Origin: Micromonosporaceae bacterium
GTDB taxonomy: Bacteria; Actinomycetota; Actinomycetes; Mycobacteriales; Micromonosporaceae
Direction: 5' to 3'
Assembly (NCBI GenBank): GCA_016880465.1
Contig: JAEHDK010000003.1
Span: forward strand, 1-37,302
DNA: 37,302 nucleotides
This document shows positions 14,934 to 23,114 of the stretch, in pieces (position 1 is the first letter of the stretch; each line of letters starts with the position of its first letter). The notes below the pieces were generated by a model, which was given only the letters and a program-made list of their open reading frames with translations, was not told the origin of the DNA and searched no databases. The position numbers and the translations under genes are program-made.

Positions 14934-15887
14934 TCAGCGCCAGGCGTCGGCTACCGGCGCGGCGCGGCTTGCCTCGCCGACCGGCGGGAGGCCGTACAAG
15001 TCCTCGATGGTGCGCAGGACGGTGTAGTGGGTCACGGCCTCGTCGTAGCGACCCGGTCGTACCATCGGGCCGGCGAACAGGGTGAGAATCTGGTTGCCGG
15101 CGCTGTTGTCGTTCTCGTCGAACGTGATGACGAGCAGGCTGTTGTGCGTGTCGGCCCAGCGAAGGTAGCTGTCGAGGTGCGACTTCGCCCACCGGTCACC
15201 TGCGGCGATACCACAGTCGTGCATGTCGTTGCACAGGTTCGGGACCACGAACGACACGGTCGGCAGCCTCCCGTAGTCGGCTGGGAAGGCGGTGTACGGC
15301 TGGTTGGCGCTGGCCGGCACGTTGTCGAAGTCGACCCACGGGTTGTGCTTGCGGGCGTAGCCGGCGCGGGAGCAGCCGGTGTACCCCCCGCCCGGCATGT
15401 CTTCGGAGTATCCGGTGAAGGTACGCCCCGCGTCGAGCAGCTGCCGGCCGAGATTCTGCCGACCAGACAGCCGGACGGGGCAGTGGTCGTCGGTGACGCC
15501 GTGGGTGGAACCGGAGAACAGTGCGAGGTAGTTGGGCTGGCTCGGGTGCGCGACCGCATGGGCGTTGGTGAACACGGCCGCACGGCCAAGTAGCCCGTTG
15601 AGGTACGGCGCCTTCGGGTTACCGACGATGTCCGCGAACGACTTGTTCTCAAAGACTGCGACCAGCACGTGGTCCGGCCGTGGGAGCTGGCTGGCGGACC
15701 CGGCTGCCGTCGAGCCGACCGGCGACGGAGCCGCAGCTGGTCCCGTGGTCGCCGACTGCCGCGGGTTGACCGGTGCGGTCACCGGATCGCGCGGCCCGGT
15801 CGTACAGGCAGCCAGCCCGACCACAGCCGCCAACGATCCCAGGACCAGCAGTGCCCGCGCCGTCTTGCTCGCCCAGCCCGTACCCAT
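14934..15887 (-). CDS. lipoprotein phosphoesterase (phospholipase C/acid phosphatase family)
   Basis: The 317-residue product begins with a lipoprotein signal (LLVLGSLAAVVGLAAC, lipobox Leu-Ala-Ala-Cys28) and an extended Pro/Ala/Thr/Ser linker (30-65). A domain of the PF04185 phosphoesterase family follows: HVLVAVFENKSFADIVGN with the metal-binding Glu-Asn, THAVAHPSQPNYLALFSGST (nucleophile region), FVVPNLCNDMHDCG, and LLVITFDENDN with the C-terminal metal site. It should be anchored on the outer face of the membrane and hydrolyse phosphate esters. The start is ATG 15887; a TATTAT hexamer lies 7 bases before it, suggesting a leaderless transcript. The gene is convergent with the SGNH gene and downstream of the DHFR-like gene on the same strand. 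Confidence 0.88.
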   Translation of the reverse strand: MGTGWASKTARALLVLGSLAAVVGLAACTTGPRDPVTAPVNPRQSATTGPAAAPSPVGSTAAGSASQLPRPDHVLVAVFENKSFADIVGNPKAPYLNGLLGRAAVFTNAHAVAHPSQPNYLALFSGSTHGVTDDHCPVRLSGRQNLGRQLLDAGRTFTGYSEDMPGGGYTGCSRAGYARKHNPWVDFDNVPASANQPYTAFPADYGRLPTVSFVVPNLCNDMHDCGIAAGDRWAKSHLDSYLRWADTHNSLLVITFDENDNSAGNQILTLFAGPMVRPGRYDEAVTHYTVLRTIEDLYGLPPVGEASRAAPVADAWR

Positions 15888-15894
15888 AAATGAG

Positions 15895-15900
15895 ATAATA
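15895..15900 (-). promoter_or_regulatory. -10 element of a probable leaderless promoter
   Basis: On the minus strand TATTAT is followed by CTCATTT and then the ATG of the phosphoesterase at 15887. A seven-base gap from the -10 box to the start codon would place transcription initiation on the ATG itself, and there is no Shine-Dalgarno sequence. The local A/T-richness is exceptional in this window. No good -35 box is seen. Confidence 0.5.
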
Positions 15901-15945
15901 GCGGACTAATTGGGCGGCCGACCCGGCGGGTACCTGCTACGCGTT

Positions 15946-15960
15946 TGTCTACTGTAGACA
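15946..15960. promoter_or_regulatory. 15-bp palindrome, candidate operator
   Basis: TGTCTAC-T-GTAGACA is a perfect palindrome with 7-bp arms, about 46 bases upstream of the -10 box of the phosphoesterase gene and overlapping the stop codon of the DHFR-like gene. Its A/T content and symmetry are those of a dimeric repressor or activator site rather than a GC-rich terminator. The regulator is unknown. Confidence 0.45.
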
Positions 15961-16503
15961 GTAATGGAGGTGGACCACCCCGTTGTCGAAGCGGTGCTCG
16001 TCCAACAGCTCGAGCGAGAGCCGTACGTGGTCGGGCAGGGCCGGGGTGCCGCCGCCGACCACGACCGGGTTGAGGAACAGGTGCAGCTCGTCGACCAGTC
16101 CCGCCCGCAGTGCCGCCGCGGCCAGCTCCGGTCCGCCCACGCTGAGGTCGCGCTGCGCCGACGCCTTCCACCGCCGGACCGTGTCGGGGTCGAATGTGCG
16201 CTCGATCCGGGTCCGGGCGCTGGACACCGCATCGAGGGTACCCGAGAAGACCACCTTGTCGGCGGCCTGCCAGATGCCGGTGAAGTCGGCCACGACGGGC
16301 GGCTGGTCGGTGGTGTCCATGGTCTCCCAGGCGACCATGACCTGGTAGAGCCGCCTCCCGTACAGGTAGGTCCCGATCTCCCGCTCGAGGTCGTTGACGA
16401 ACGCGTGGACCTGTTCGTCGGGGGCGGACCAGTCGAAGTTACCGTTCTCGTCCGCCACGTAGCCGTCCAAGGACGCGATCGCCGAGTAGATGAGTCTTGC
16501 CAT
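15949..16503 (-). CDS. dihydrofolate-reductase-like protein (RibD C-terminal family)
   Basis: A 184-residue protein of the DHFR-fold COG0262/RibD_C family found in many stand-alone copies in actinomycetes. Visible features are the N-terminal strand RLIYSAIASLDGYVADENGN with FDWSAPDEQ, the NADPH-site strand TYLYGRRLYQVMVAW, VVFSGTLD, the glycine motif DLSVGGPELAAAALRAGLVD and ELHLFLNPVVVGGGTPALP. These proteins are usually assigned as NADPH-dependent reductases of unknown substrate; folate reduction itself is not implied. The start is ATG 16503; an ATG at 16515 in the same frame is an alternative. It is upstream of the phosphoesterase on the same strand with a 60-base gap containing a palindrome. 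Confidence 0.88.
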   Translation of the reverse strand: MARLIYSAIASLDGYVADENGNFDWSAPDEQVHAFVNDLEREIGTYLYGRRLYQVMVAWETMDTTDQPPVVADFTGIWQAADKVVFSGTLDAVSSARTRIERTFDPDTVRRWKASAQRDLSVGGPELAAAALRAGLVDELHLFLNPVVVGGGTPALPDHVRLSLELLDEHRFDNGVVHLHYCLQ

Positions 16504-16799
16504 GACGCTCAACATACGGCTACCGCCGCGGTTGGTCGGGCAGTCACCGACCCGGTACGCGACGCCACCGCGATACTTTGCTAACAGCATTGGTGTGATT
16601 ACTCTTTGTCGACGGTTGATCGCTGGATCCGGGCGCGCCGCCTTTGTGGCGCGTTCGCTGTCGAAAGCAGCCGCGCCTGTTCGTCGTACTTGCGGGGTAG
16701 AACTGTGGTTGGCCCGACCGCGCCGGTCGGGTCGGCGAGGTCCGCTCCGGCGGACGGTCAACCCAGGCACGTCACCGAACGAACTGGAAGGATGAGGGC

Positions 16800-17915
16800 A
16801 TGAGCGGGGTACGGGTACTCGTCGGCACGCGCAAGGGTGCGTTCACGCTGACATCGGACGGTAAGCGCAGTGACTGGCGGGTCGACGGGCCGCACTTCGG
16901 CGGATGGGAGATCTACCACCTCGCCGGGTCGCCGGCCGACCCGAACCGGCTCTACGCCTCGCGGTCCAGCGGCTGGTTCGGGCAGGTCATGCAGCGCTCG
17001 GACGACGGCGGCCGGAGCTGGACGACGGTCGGCAACGACTTCACGTACGCGGGTGAGGTCGGCGACCACCTCTGGTACGACGGCACCCCGCGGCCGTGGG
17101 AGTTCAAGCGGATCTGGCACATCGAGCCGTCCCGGGACGACCCGGACACGGTGTACGCGGGGGCCGAGGACGCGGCGCTCTACATCTCGCGCGACGGCGG
17201 TCTCAAGTGGACGGAGCTCACCGCTCTCCGCCAGCATCCGACCGGACCGACCTGGCAGCCGGGCGCCGGTGGCATGTGCCTGCACACGATCATCCTCGAC
17301 CCGGTGCACAAGGACCGGATCTTTGTCGCCATCTCGGCCGCGGGCGCGTTCCGCAGCGACGACGCCGGCGCCACCTGGCTGCCCATCAACAAGGGCCTGC
17401 GCTCGGGCGAGATTCCGGACGACGACGCCGAGGTCGGCCACTGCGTGCACCGCATCGCGCAGCACCCGGCGCGTCCGGACACCCTGTTCATGCAGAAGCA
17501 CTGGGACGTCATGCGCAGCGACGACGCCGGCGGGCACTGGCGTGAGATCAGCGGCGAGCTGCCCTCCGACTTCGGCTTCCCGATCGCCGTACACGCCCAC
17601 GAGCCGGAGACCATTTACGTCGTGCCCATCAAGAGTGACTCCGAGCACTTCCCGCCGGAGGGCAAGCTCCGCGTCTACCGCAGTCGCACCGGCGGCGACG
17701 AGTGGGAGCCGCTGACCAACGGCCTGCCGCAGTCGGACTGCTACGTCAACGTCTACCGGGACGCTATGGCGGTCGACACCCTCGACCCGTGCGGGATCTA
17801 CTTCGGCACCTCGGGCGGCCAGGTCTACCGCTCAGCCGACAACGGCGACACCTGGGCGCCGATCGTACGGGACCTGCCGGCCGTGCTCTCCGTGGAAGTC
17901 CAGGTGCTGGCGTGA
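16800..17915 (+). CDS. beta-propeller protein with six Asp-box (BNR) repeats
   Basis: A 371-residue cytoplasmic protein (no signal peptide) of the WD40/YVTN/BNR-like, sialidase/sortilin-related propeller class. Six Asp-box motifs S-x-D-x-G-x-x-W or close variants can be counted: [45 protein letters not shown] and RSADNGDTW. This is consistent with a six- or seven-bladed propeller. It opens with [14 protein letters not shown]. No sialidase catalytic arginine triad could be identified, so an enzyme activity should not be assumed. The start is ATG 16800, preceded by a GGAAGGATGAGGG purine run. The stop overlaps the start of the MoaD-like gene (GTGA), so the two are translationally coupled. Confidence 0.9.
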   Translation: MSGVRVLVGTRKGAFTLTSDGKRSDWRVDGPHFGGWEIYHLAGSPADPNRLYASRSSGWFGQVMQRSDDGGRSWTTVGNDFTYAGEVGDHLWYDGTPRPWEFKRIWHIEPSRDDPDTVYAGAEDAALYISRDGGLKWTELTALRQHPTGPTWQPGAGGMCLHTIILDPVHKDRIFVAISAAGAFRSDDAGATWLPINKGLRSGEIPDDDAEVGHCVHRIAQHPARPDTLFMQKHWDVMRSDDAGGHWREISGELPSDFGFPIAVHAHEPETIYVVPIKSDSEHFPPEGKLRVYRSRTGGDEWEPLTNGLPQSDCYVNVYRDAMAVDTLDPCGIYFGTSGGQVYRSADNGDTWAPIVRDLPAVLSVEVQVLA

Positions 17916-18223
17916 TCCGGGTCGTCCTCCCGGCCCACCTCAAGGGCCTGGCCCACGTCACCGGCGAGGTGCGCGTTGAGGTGCCCGACCTCGGGACGGA
18001 CGGCGCGGTCACGCAGCGCCTGGTACTGGACGCCCTCGAAGCCCGGTACCCCATGCTGCTCGGCACCATCCGCGACCGCCACAGCGGGGAGCGCCGCGCG
18101 TTCGTGCGTTTCTACGCCTGCGAGGAGGACCTGTCCAACGAGTCGCCGGACACCGCGTTGCCCCACCGGGTGATCAACGGCGAGGAGCCGTTCATCATCC
18201 TCGGCGCGATGGCCGGGGGATAG
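17912..18223 (+). CDS. MoaD/ThiS-like beta-grasp protein ending in Gly-Gly
   Basis: A 103-residue ubiquitin-like beta-grasp protein: [19 protein letters not shown] with the strand pair, a helix with [19 protein letters not shown], and the C-terminal [10 protein letters not shown]. The terminal Gly-Gly is the residue pair that MoaD and ThiS proteins use for adenylation and thiocarboxylation by an E1-like enzyme. The segment [19 protein letters not shown] is longer than in housekeeping MoaD (about 80 residues), so this is a divergent branch. The start is GTG 17912, overlapping the propeller gene's stop. No moaE, moeB or molybdoenzyme gene is nearby. A role as sulfur carrier or protein modifier working with the propeller protein is an inference from coupling. 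Confidence 0.85.
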   Translation: MIRVVLPAHLKGLAHVTGEVRVEVPDLGTDGAVTQRLVLDALEARYPMLLGTIRDRHSGERRAFVRFYACEEDLSNESPDTALPHRVINGEEPFIILGAMAGG

Positions 18224-18249
18224 GGGGCAGCGGGCGACGGCCCGATCGA

Positions 18250-18963
18250 CTAGCCGTGCGGTGTGCCTCCGGTGGGCTCGGAGACCGATCCAGCTGCGGC
18301 GGTGACCCGGCTGGCGTGGCGCTCGAGCCAACCGGGCCAGACGCGCTGGGCGACGGCGACGCGGAGCCGGCCACCGAGGTGCATCGCCTGCGCGACCCCG
18401 CGGTAGCCGGGCAGTACGCCGGCCGCGATCAGGATGTGTCCGAGCAGAACCGGTGTGATCACGTAGGTGGCCCACGTGTGCAGGCGTAGCAGCCATACGT
18501 AGCTGGCGCCCCCGGCAACGACCGCAAGCCCGGTTCCCGTACCGACCAGCGTAGCCAGCAGGCCGACCAGAGCCAGGTTGGCGATCCGTTGCCCGGGGTC
18601 GAAGTGGCCCTCGTGGCGGGTGAAGCGCCCCGTCGCCAGCGCGGCCGGCCAGCGTACGAACCAGCGCAGGTCGCCGCGGTCGTAGCGCACCGACTCGCGC
18701 AGGAACGTCGCCGCCGCGCGGGCGCCGAACGTGACGCCCAGCGCGGCGATGACGGTCAGCGCCCAGCCGACGTAGGTATGGAGCGCCACGTCGCTCACAC
18801 CGGTGAGCCGTGCTGCCGGGCTCGGTCGTCCCTCATGGCCGGTCAGCAGCCACCACCCGGTGCCGAGGAGTACCAGCACCGTGACGTACGTGGCGGCATG
18901 GAACCAGCGGACGGCACGCGAGTAGCGCTCGACCACCGGCGTGGCCGATCGGGTGGCGGTCAT
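18250..18963 (-). CDS. cytochrome b/b6-type membrane protein (diheme b subunit)
   Basis: The 237-residue product has four main hydrophobic segments and four well-placed histidines for two b hemes: His22 (RWFHAATYV), His62 (ALHTYVGW), His162 (RLHTWATYV) and His176 (LLGHILIA). The layout is that of the cytochrome b subunits of formate dehydrogenase, Ni-Fe hydrogenase and related respiratory enzymes (cytochrome_b561 bacterial/Ni-hydrogenase type). The gene starts (ATG 18963) three bases after the stop of the lipoprotein gene on the same strand and is surely co-transcribed with it. No molybdoenzyme or hydrogenase catalytic subunit is in the window, so the electron donor is unknown. Confidence 0.85.
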   Translation of the reverse strand: MTATRSATPVVERYSRAVRWFHAATYVTVLVLLGTGWWLLTGHEGRPSPAARLTGVSDVALHTYVGWALTVIAALGVTFGARAAATFLRESVRYDRGDLRWFVRWPAALATGRFTRHEGHFDPGQRIANLALVGLLATLVGTGTGLAVVAGGASYVWLLRLHTWATYVITPVLLGHILIAAGVLPGYRGVAQAMHLGGRLRVAVAQRVWPGWLERHASRVTAAAGSVSEPTGGTPHG

Positions 18964-18966
18964 CGG

Positions 18967-19413
18967 TCAGTAGCCGTAGTCCGGCGGCGCGGCGCTTCCG
19001 GTGGGGTTCGGGCCGGCCCCGCCGGTGACGGTGATCGAGACCTCGGTCTCGGCACCGGCCGCCGAGTGGTTGGCGTTGCGCAGCGAGACGTGCATGGTGT
19101 GCTGGCCGGCGGCCAGGTCCGTTATCTGTGTCGTGTCCGACTCCACCACCTGGTAGTTGTCGGCGTTGCCATCGAACCAGATGTGTACGTGGTGGCGTCC
19201 GGTGCTGGTCGCTCCGAGCGGGACGCTGCTGTCGACCCTGACGCTGAACGGCAGCGCGACGGTCGAGCCCGCCGTCGGTTCCGACACCGACACCGACATC
19301 GCCCCGCTCGAACCGCCGGACTGCCCACCACCGCACGCGGTGAGCCCCAGCGCCAGCGCCAGCCCGACGGCGGCGCCGGCGACGTACCTCCAGGTCTTGA
19401 CGGTTTTCCTCAT
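18967..19413 (-). CDS. lipoprotein with beta-sandwich domain
   Basis: A 148-residue lipoprotein. The signal peptide ends in the lipobox LGLTAC (Cys27), followed by a Gly/Ser linker. The remainder is beta-rich: SVSEPTAGSTVALPFSVRVD, then STGRHHVHIWFDGNADNYQV with four histidines around a beta-turn, AAGQHTMHVSLRNANHS and EVSITVTGG. The HHVHIWFDG segment resembles small periplasmic domains of the DUF4399 type. The clustered His could bind a metal, but this is inference. The start is ATG 19413; the frame is open for 50 codons upstream without coding character. It forms a two-gene operon with the cytochrome b gene and is divergent from the ECF sigma gene. Confidence 0.8.
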   Translation of the reverse strand: MRKTVKTWRYVAGAAVGLALALGLTACGGGQSGGSSGAMSVSVSEPTAGSTVALPFSVRVDSSVPLGATSTGRHHVHIWFDGNADNYQVVESDTTQITDLAAGQHTMHVSLRNANHSAAGAETEVSITVTGGAGPNPTGSAAPPDYGY

Positions 19414-19496
19414 GCCGGTTCTACCGGCCGACCCGGCCAGCGGGATTTCCGCTCGACCGGGAAAACCATCCGCGGCCGGATCGCGTAGTACCGGAT

Positions 19497-20042
19497 GTGG
19501 GGGTGACCGACGAGGCGCTCCTCGCCGGCATGGCGGCGGGCGACGCGCAGGCGGCCACGACACTGGTCCGCCGGTATCAGGCGCGGGTGTACGGTCTTGC
19601 GCTCACCATCGTCGGAGTGCCCGCGACCGCGGAGGACGTGGCACAGGACGCGTTCCTGCGGGCGTGGCGGTTCGCCGGCGGTTACGACCCGCGCCGCGGT
19701 GGCGTGGCGACCTGGCTGCTCAGCATCACCAGAAACGCAGCGATCGATGCGGTGCGTATGCGGCGGGACCAGCCGTACGAACCGGAACTGCTGCTCGCGA
19801 TGCTGGACACGCGCAGCGCCGACGACGGCGGGCAGGAGCGTACCGCGGACGCCGATCGGGTCCGCACGGCGCTGCGTACCCTGCCGCGGGACCAGGCGGC
19901 GGCAGTGGTGATGGCGACGTTCTACGGCTTGACTGCGAAGGAGATCGGGGCCCGGGAGGGCGTACCCATCGGCACCGCGAAGACCCGGATCCGGCTGGGC
20001 CTGGCCCGACTGCGCGACAAACTCGAGGTGCACGATGGATGA
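19497..20042 (+). CDS. ECF RNA polymerase sigma factor
   Basis: A 181-residue sigma-70 factor with only regions 2 and 4. Region 2 (about 22-92) contains VRRYQARVYGLALTIVG, AEDVAQDAFLRAWRFAGG and VATWLLSITRNAAIDAVRMR. Region 4 (about 125-178) contains LPRDQAAAVVMATFYGLTAK and the HTH IGAREGVPIGTAKTRIRLGL. The start is GTG 19497 (GTG 19503 is possible); no ribosome site precedes it and a leaderless start is likely. The stop overlaps the anti-sigma start by eight bases. The divergent lipoprotein-cytochrome operon begins 83 bases away, so the shared region could hold a target promoter of this sigma factor. Confidence 0.93.
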   Translation: MGVTDEALLAGMAAGDAQAATTLVRRYQARVYGLALTIVGVPATAEDVAQDAFLRAWRFAGGYDPRRGGVATWLLSITRNAAIDAVRMRRDQPYEPELLLAMLDTRSADDGGQERTADADRVRTALRTLPRDQAAAVVMATFYGLTAKEIGAREGVPIGTAKTRIRLGLARLRDKLEVHDG

Positions 20043-20748
20043 CGACCGGTACGGATGCGCGCAGGCCACAGAGCTGCTCGCCGAGCTGGCGGTCGGCGCA
20101 ATCGCCGGCGAGCAGCGGGCCGACGTACTGCGTCACGTCGCCGGGTGTCCATCCTGCCGGGCCGAGCTGGCCGAGCTGGCCCGGGTGGCCGACGGCCTGC
20201 TCCAGCTCGCGCCGCCGGTCGAGCCGCCGGCCGGCTTCGAGAGCGCCGCCCTGGCCCGGATCGCCGTCGAGGCCGCCCCGTCGCCCAGCGTGGCGGCAAA
20301 GCCGCGGTATCCCCGGATCCGGCGGCCCGGGCGCGCGCTTGCCGCGGCGTTCGCTCTGGTCGTGGCCGTCGCGCTCGGCGCGGGCGCGGTCTGGTGGCGC
20401 ACGGCGGCGGATCGCTCCCTCGCCGCGCGGACCCGGCAGACGCAGGAGCTGGCCGATGGCCGGTACCTGAAGGCGGCCCGGCTCACCACGGTGGCCGGGG
20501 ATTCCGCCGGTACGGTCTTCATGTACGAGGGCAACCCATCCTGGCTGCTGGTCACGATCTCGGCGGCCCCGGTCGACGGGTCCTACCGGGTGGTGTTGAT
20601 CAACCAGGACGGGCGGCGGTACCCGATCGGCGCCTGCGAGGTCGCCAGCGGCAGCGGGACCACCGCGTACCGCCTCGCGACGGTGGCAAGCATCGACACG
20701 ATTGAGATGACGGCACCGTCCGGGGTGCTCCTCACCGCACGGACATGA
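20035..20748 (+). CDS. zinc-binding anti-sigma factor (ZAS/RskA type)
   Basis: A 237-residue membrane-bound partner of the ECF sigma factor. The cytoplasmic N-terminus has the zinc anti-sigma motif H-x3-C-x2-C (His34, Cys38, Cys41 in RHVAGCPSCRAEL). One transmembrane helix lies at about 101-119 (AAAFALVVAVALGAGAVWW). The extracytoplasmic C-terminal part is an RskA-like domain (VFMYEGNPSWLLVTISAAPV with DGSYRVVLIN). The start is ATG 20035, overlapping the sigma gene, so the two products are made together. Release of the sigma factor probably follows redox change at the zinc site or regulated proteolysis; which one is not visible from sequence. Confidence 0.92.
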   Translation: MDDDRYGCAQATELLAELAVGAIAGEQRADVLRHVAGCPSCRAELAELARVADGLLQLAPPVEPPAGFESAALARIAVEAAPSPSVAAKPRYPRIRRPGRALAAAFALVVAVALGAGAVWWRTAADRSLAARTRQTQELADGRYLKAARLTTVAGDSAGTVFMYEGNPSWLLVTISAAPVDGSYRVVLINQDGRRYPIGACEVASGSGTTAYRLATVASIDTIEMTAPSGVLLTART

Positions 20749-20775
20749 CGGGTGGCCGATCCGGCGCCACGGAGT

Positions 20776-21753
20776 TCACCCCCGGATCGCGTCGACGTAG
20801 ACGAAGCCACCGGAGTACGGGCGGGCGCCGAGCCGGACCCGGTAGGCCCCGGGCCGTTCGAAGCACAGCTTGCCGCGCCCGCTTGGCGGCACCTGGCCGT
20901 ACGGGGTCTCGTATCGGGTGCCGGAGCGGTTGTCCACGACGACGCAGCCGCCCGCGCTGGTACGCAGCCACTGTGGGTGGAACTGGTCCCGTAGCACGAT
21001 CGCGGCGGGTGGGCCGGCTGCCGACAGGCGCGCCGCCTCTCGTTCGACCGGGGACCGTGACCACGGTCGGTGCCAGCCGACGATGAGCGCCGTCGCCGCG
21101 ACGAGCAGCAGGGCGACGCTGTGCCGGCCCAGTTGGCGTAGCGTTGCGGCGGTCCGGTCCAGGTGCTGCGCCAGCCGACCGAGCGGAAATCCGTAGCAGA
21201 CGTGGGCACCGTACGCGACGGCGATGGGAATCGTCTGACCGCTGATCCCGTACCGGGCGCCGAACGGGCTGAACAGGGCTACGGATTCCAGGACGAGTGC
21301 CCACACCACGCCCCACGGCCATGCTCGCCGAGCCGCGATCGCCGCGTACGCGATGCCGAATGTGACGCCGTTGGAGAGGTGGTAGAGCCAGCCGAGGGTG
21401 GACGTAAAGCCGGACGAGGCCGAGGCGTCGGCGATCAGGATGCCGTAGGACTCGATCGGTGCGAAGACGCGCTGGCCGGCCAGCGCGACGGGCACCCGGA
21501 TGAGGTCGTAGCCGAGCGTGCCCACCGCGCCGGCGATGGCGCCGACCCGGATCCGCTCCCGCAGCTCGAGATCCACCCGCGGCAGGCCGGCCAGTACGGC
21601 GAGCAGAGCCATCGACGGTACCGAGGCAAGCCAGAAGACCAGGTGCATCGGCGCGATGCCGTAGAGGTCGGCGAGGAGTGCCGCGATCGAGCCGCCGGCC
21701 AGCAGCGCAACCACGAGACGGAACGGCCACCGGTAGCGGCCGGCCGCAGTCAC
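20776..21753 (-). CDS. polytopic membrane protein with cupredoxin-like C-terminal domain
   Basis: A 325-residue protein. The start is GTG 21753, overlapping the stop of the upstream gene as GTGA; the open frame further upstream only shadows that gene. Six or seven hydrophobic segments occupy residues 8-250 (for example LVVALLAGGSIAALLADLYG and SVALLLVAATALIVGW). The last 80 residues are soluble and beta-rich: CVVVDNRSGTRYETPYG, then GRGKLCFERPGAYRVRLG and SGGFVYVDAIRG. The order of hydrophobic strands, an F-x-x-PG-x-Y turn and a final G-x-V-x-V strand looks like a cupredoxin/plastocyanin fold, but the usual copper-binding histidines are not in place. Function unknown. Confidence 0.7.
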   Translation of the reverse strand: MTAAGRYRWPFRLVVALLAGGSIAALLADLYGIAPMHLVFWLASVPSMALLAVLAGLPRVDLELRERIRVGAIAGAVGTLGYDLIRVPVALAGQRVFAPIESYGILIADASASSGFTSTLGWLYHLSNGVTFGIAYAAIAARRAWPWGVVWALVLESVALFSPFGARYGISGQTIPIAVAYGAHVCYGFPLGRLAQHLDRTAATLRQLGRHSVALLLVAATALIVGWHRPWSRSPVEREAARLSAAGPPAAIVLRDQFHPQWLRTSAGGCVVVDNRSGTRYETPYGQVPPSGRGKLCFERPGAYRVRLGARPYSGGFVYVDAIRG

Positions 21754-23114
21754 GGGCGATGTGGCGCCGGCCCCTCGTTCTCGTCGTCGTCGCGGTCGGG
21801 CGGTTCGGGCAGGAGGTCGTTGATGCTCGACAGGTCCGGCTGGTGCTGGCTGGGCACGGTCCATGGTGGCTCCACGGTCGACTGGGGTGGCGGTAGCGCA
21901 TCCTGGTTGACGGTGCCGTCCCGGCCGAGTTCGAACTGGATCGGTTGCGGTGCCGCGCCGGCCTGGCCCGATCCGGGTGCGGTGTGCAGGGGCGGCGGGC
22001 CGGACTGCCGCAGCTGGTCATAGCCGGACTGCTGCGGCTGGTCAGGGCCGGCCGGCCACTGCTGGCTGTCACCGGCTGAACGCGGGCCGGGCGCCTGTCC
22101 GGCGGCCCCGGCCTGTGCCGCGGCGACCGCGAGGCTGGCGGCGGCGCCACCGACACCGAGTCCCAGCGCCGCACCGATGGCCGCGGCCAGTCCGCCGATC
22201 GATCCACGCGCCACGACATGCCCGGCACCGGGCGAGCCCAGCCAGGCGAAGATGCCGCCCAGGCCCAGGTCCGAGCAGGGCTCTCCGTCGGACGTCACGC
22301 ACTCACCCCAGCCGCCATCGTCGGCGTACGCCCAGCGGACCCGTACGACCTGCCAGCCGATCAGTACACAGCTCGCCAGTAGCAGGACGGCCGCACGAGG
22401 TGGCGGCGCGCCACGGACGAGCAGCACGGACACGACCGCGCAGGCCACCCCGAGGACCAGCTCGACCAGCCAGGCACCGATGGCCCAGTCCGCGAACAGG
22501 CCCACGGCTTCACCGACCATGACGAGCACCGGGCTCACCATGACCGCCAGTCGCGGACCCGCGGCCGGGGTGATGATGCCGCACAGACCGCGCCAGGCGC
22601 GGACCAGCGCGAAGTTCAGGATGACCCCGACCGGAGTGGTGGCGAGTGCGACCAACACCAGGCCGAGCGCGAGCGAGACCGCGGAGGAGATGATCGTGGA
22701 GATCACCAGGCTGACCGCCGCGCCCCACAGCAGCATGGCGAGGGCGAGGGAACGGCCGCTCGCCATGGCTTCGCCGAACCGCCGCGGCAACGCCAGCATG
22801 TCCGCCCGGAAGTTGCGCCACCCCCGCGACCAGGCGTACGTGACCAGGCCGCCGGCGAGGCTGAACAGCAACAACCAGAACAGGCCGTTGCCGGTGTGTC
22901 CGTCCGCCGTCGCCGCTGTCTCGGCGCCGGGCCCCACCTGGCTACCGTCGAGATTCACGGCCATCAGGTAGGTGTTCCACACCCAGCCCACGACGAACGC
23001 CAACGCGCTCAGCGCGAGCGTCATGCGCCAGTGCCGGCGGGTCCAGGCACGCCACTGCACCAGCACGTCGCGGGTCCACATGAGACTCCCGCTCAACGAC
23101 ATCGCCTCGGCCAT
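21750..23114 (-). CDS. multi-spanning membrane protein with Pro/Gln-rich tail
   Basis: A 454-residue protein. The start is ATG 23114 with AAGGGGGA six bases upstream. After a short cytoplasmic start (WTRDVLVQWRAWTRRHWRM) there are about nine hydrophobic helices up to residue 345. An extracytoplasmic loop carries GDGECV- and PCSD-type cysteines (GWGECVTSDGEPCSDLG). The final 100 residues are a low-complexity tail rich in Pro, Gln, Gly and Ser, ending with an acidic run (PPDRDDDENEG). The family is common in actinomycetes without known function. It is translationally coupled to the next membrane protein. Residues ALPRRFGEAMASGRSLALAM between helices form a basic cytoplasmic loop. Confidence 0.75.
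   Translation of the reverse strand: MAEAMSLSGSLMWTRDVLVQWRAWTRRHWRMTLALSALAFVVGWVWNTYLMAVNLDGSQVGPGAETAATADGHTGNGLFWLLLFSLAGGLVTYAWSRGWRNFRADMLALPRRFGEAMASGRSLALAMLLWGAAVSLVISTIISSAVSLALGLVLVALATTPVGVILNFALVRAWRGLCGIITPAAGPRLAVMVSPVLVMVGEAVGLFADWAIGAWLVELVLGVACAVVSVLLVRGAPPPRAAVLLLASCVLIGWQVVRVRWAYADDGGWGECVTSDGEPCSDLGLGGIFAWLGSPGAGHVVARGSIGGLAAAIGAALGLGVGGAAASLAVAAAQAGAAGQAPGPRSAGDSQQWPAGPDQPQQSGYDQLRQSGPPPLHTAPGSGQAGAAPQPIQFELGRDGTVNQDALPPPQSTVEPPWTVPSQHQPDLSSINDLLPEPPDRDDDENEGPAPHRP

Noticed and set aside
14208-15593. 461-codon plus-strand frame spanning the SGNH gene end and the phosphoesterase
   Set aside because: It crosses two real genes on opposite strands, both with full motifs; it is an antisense or shifted shadow.
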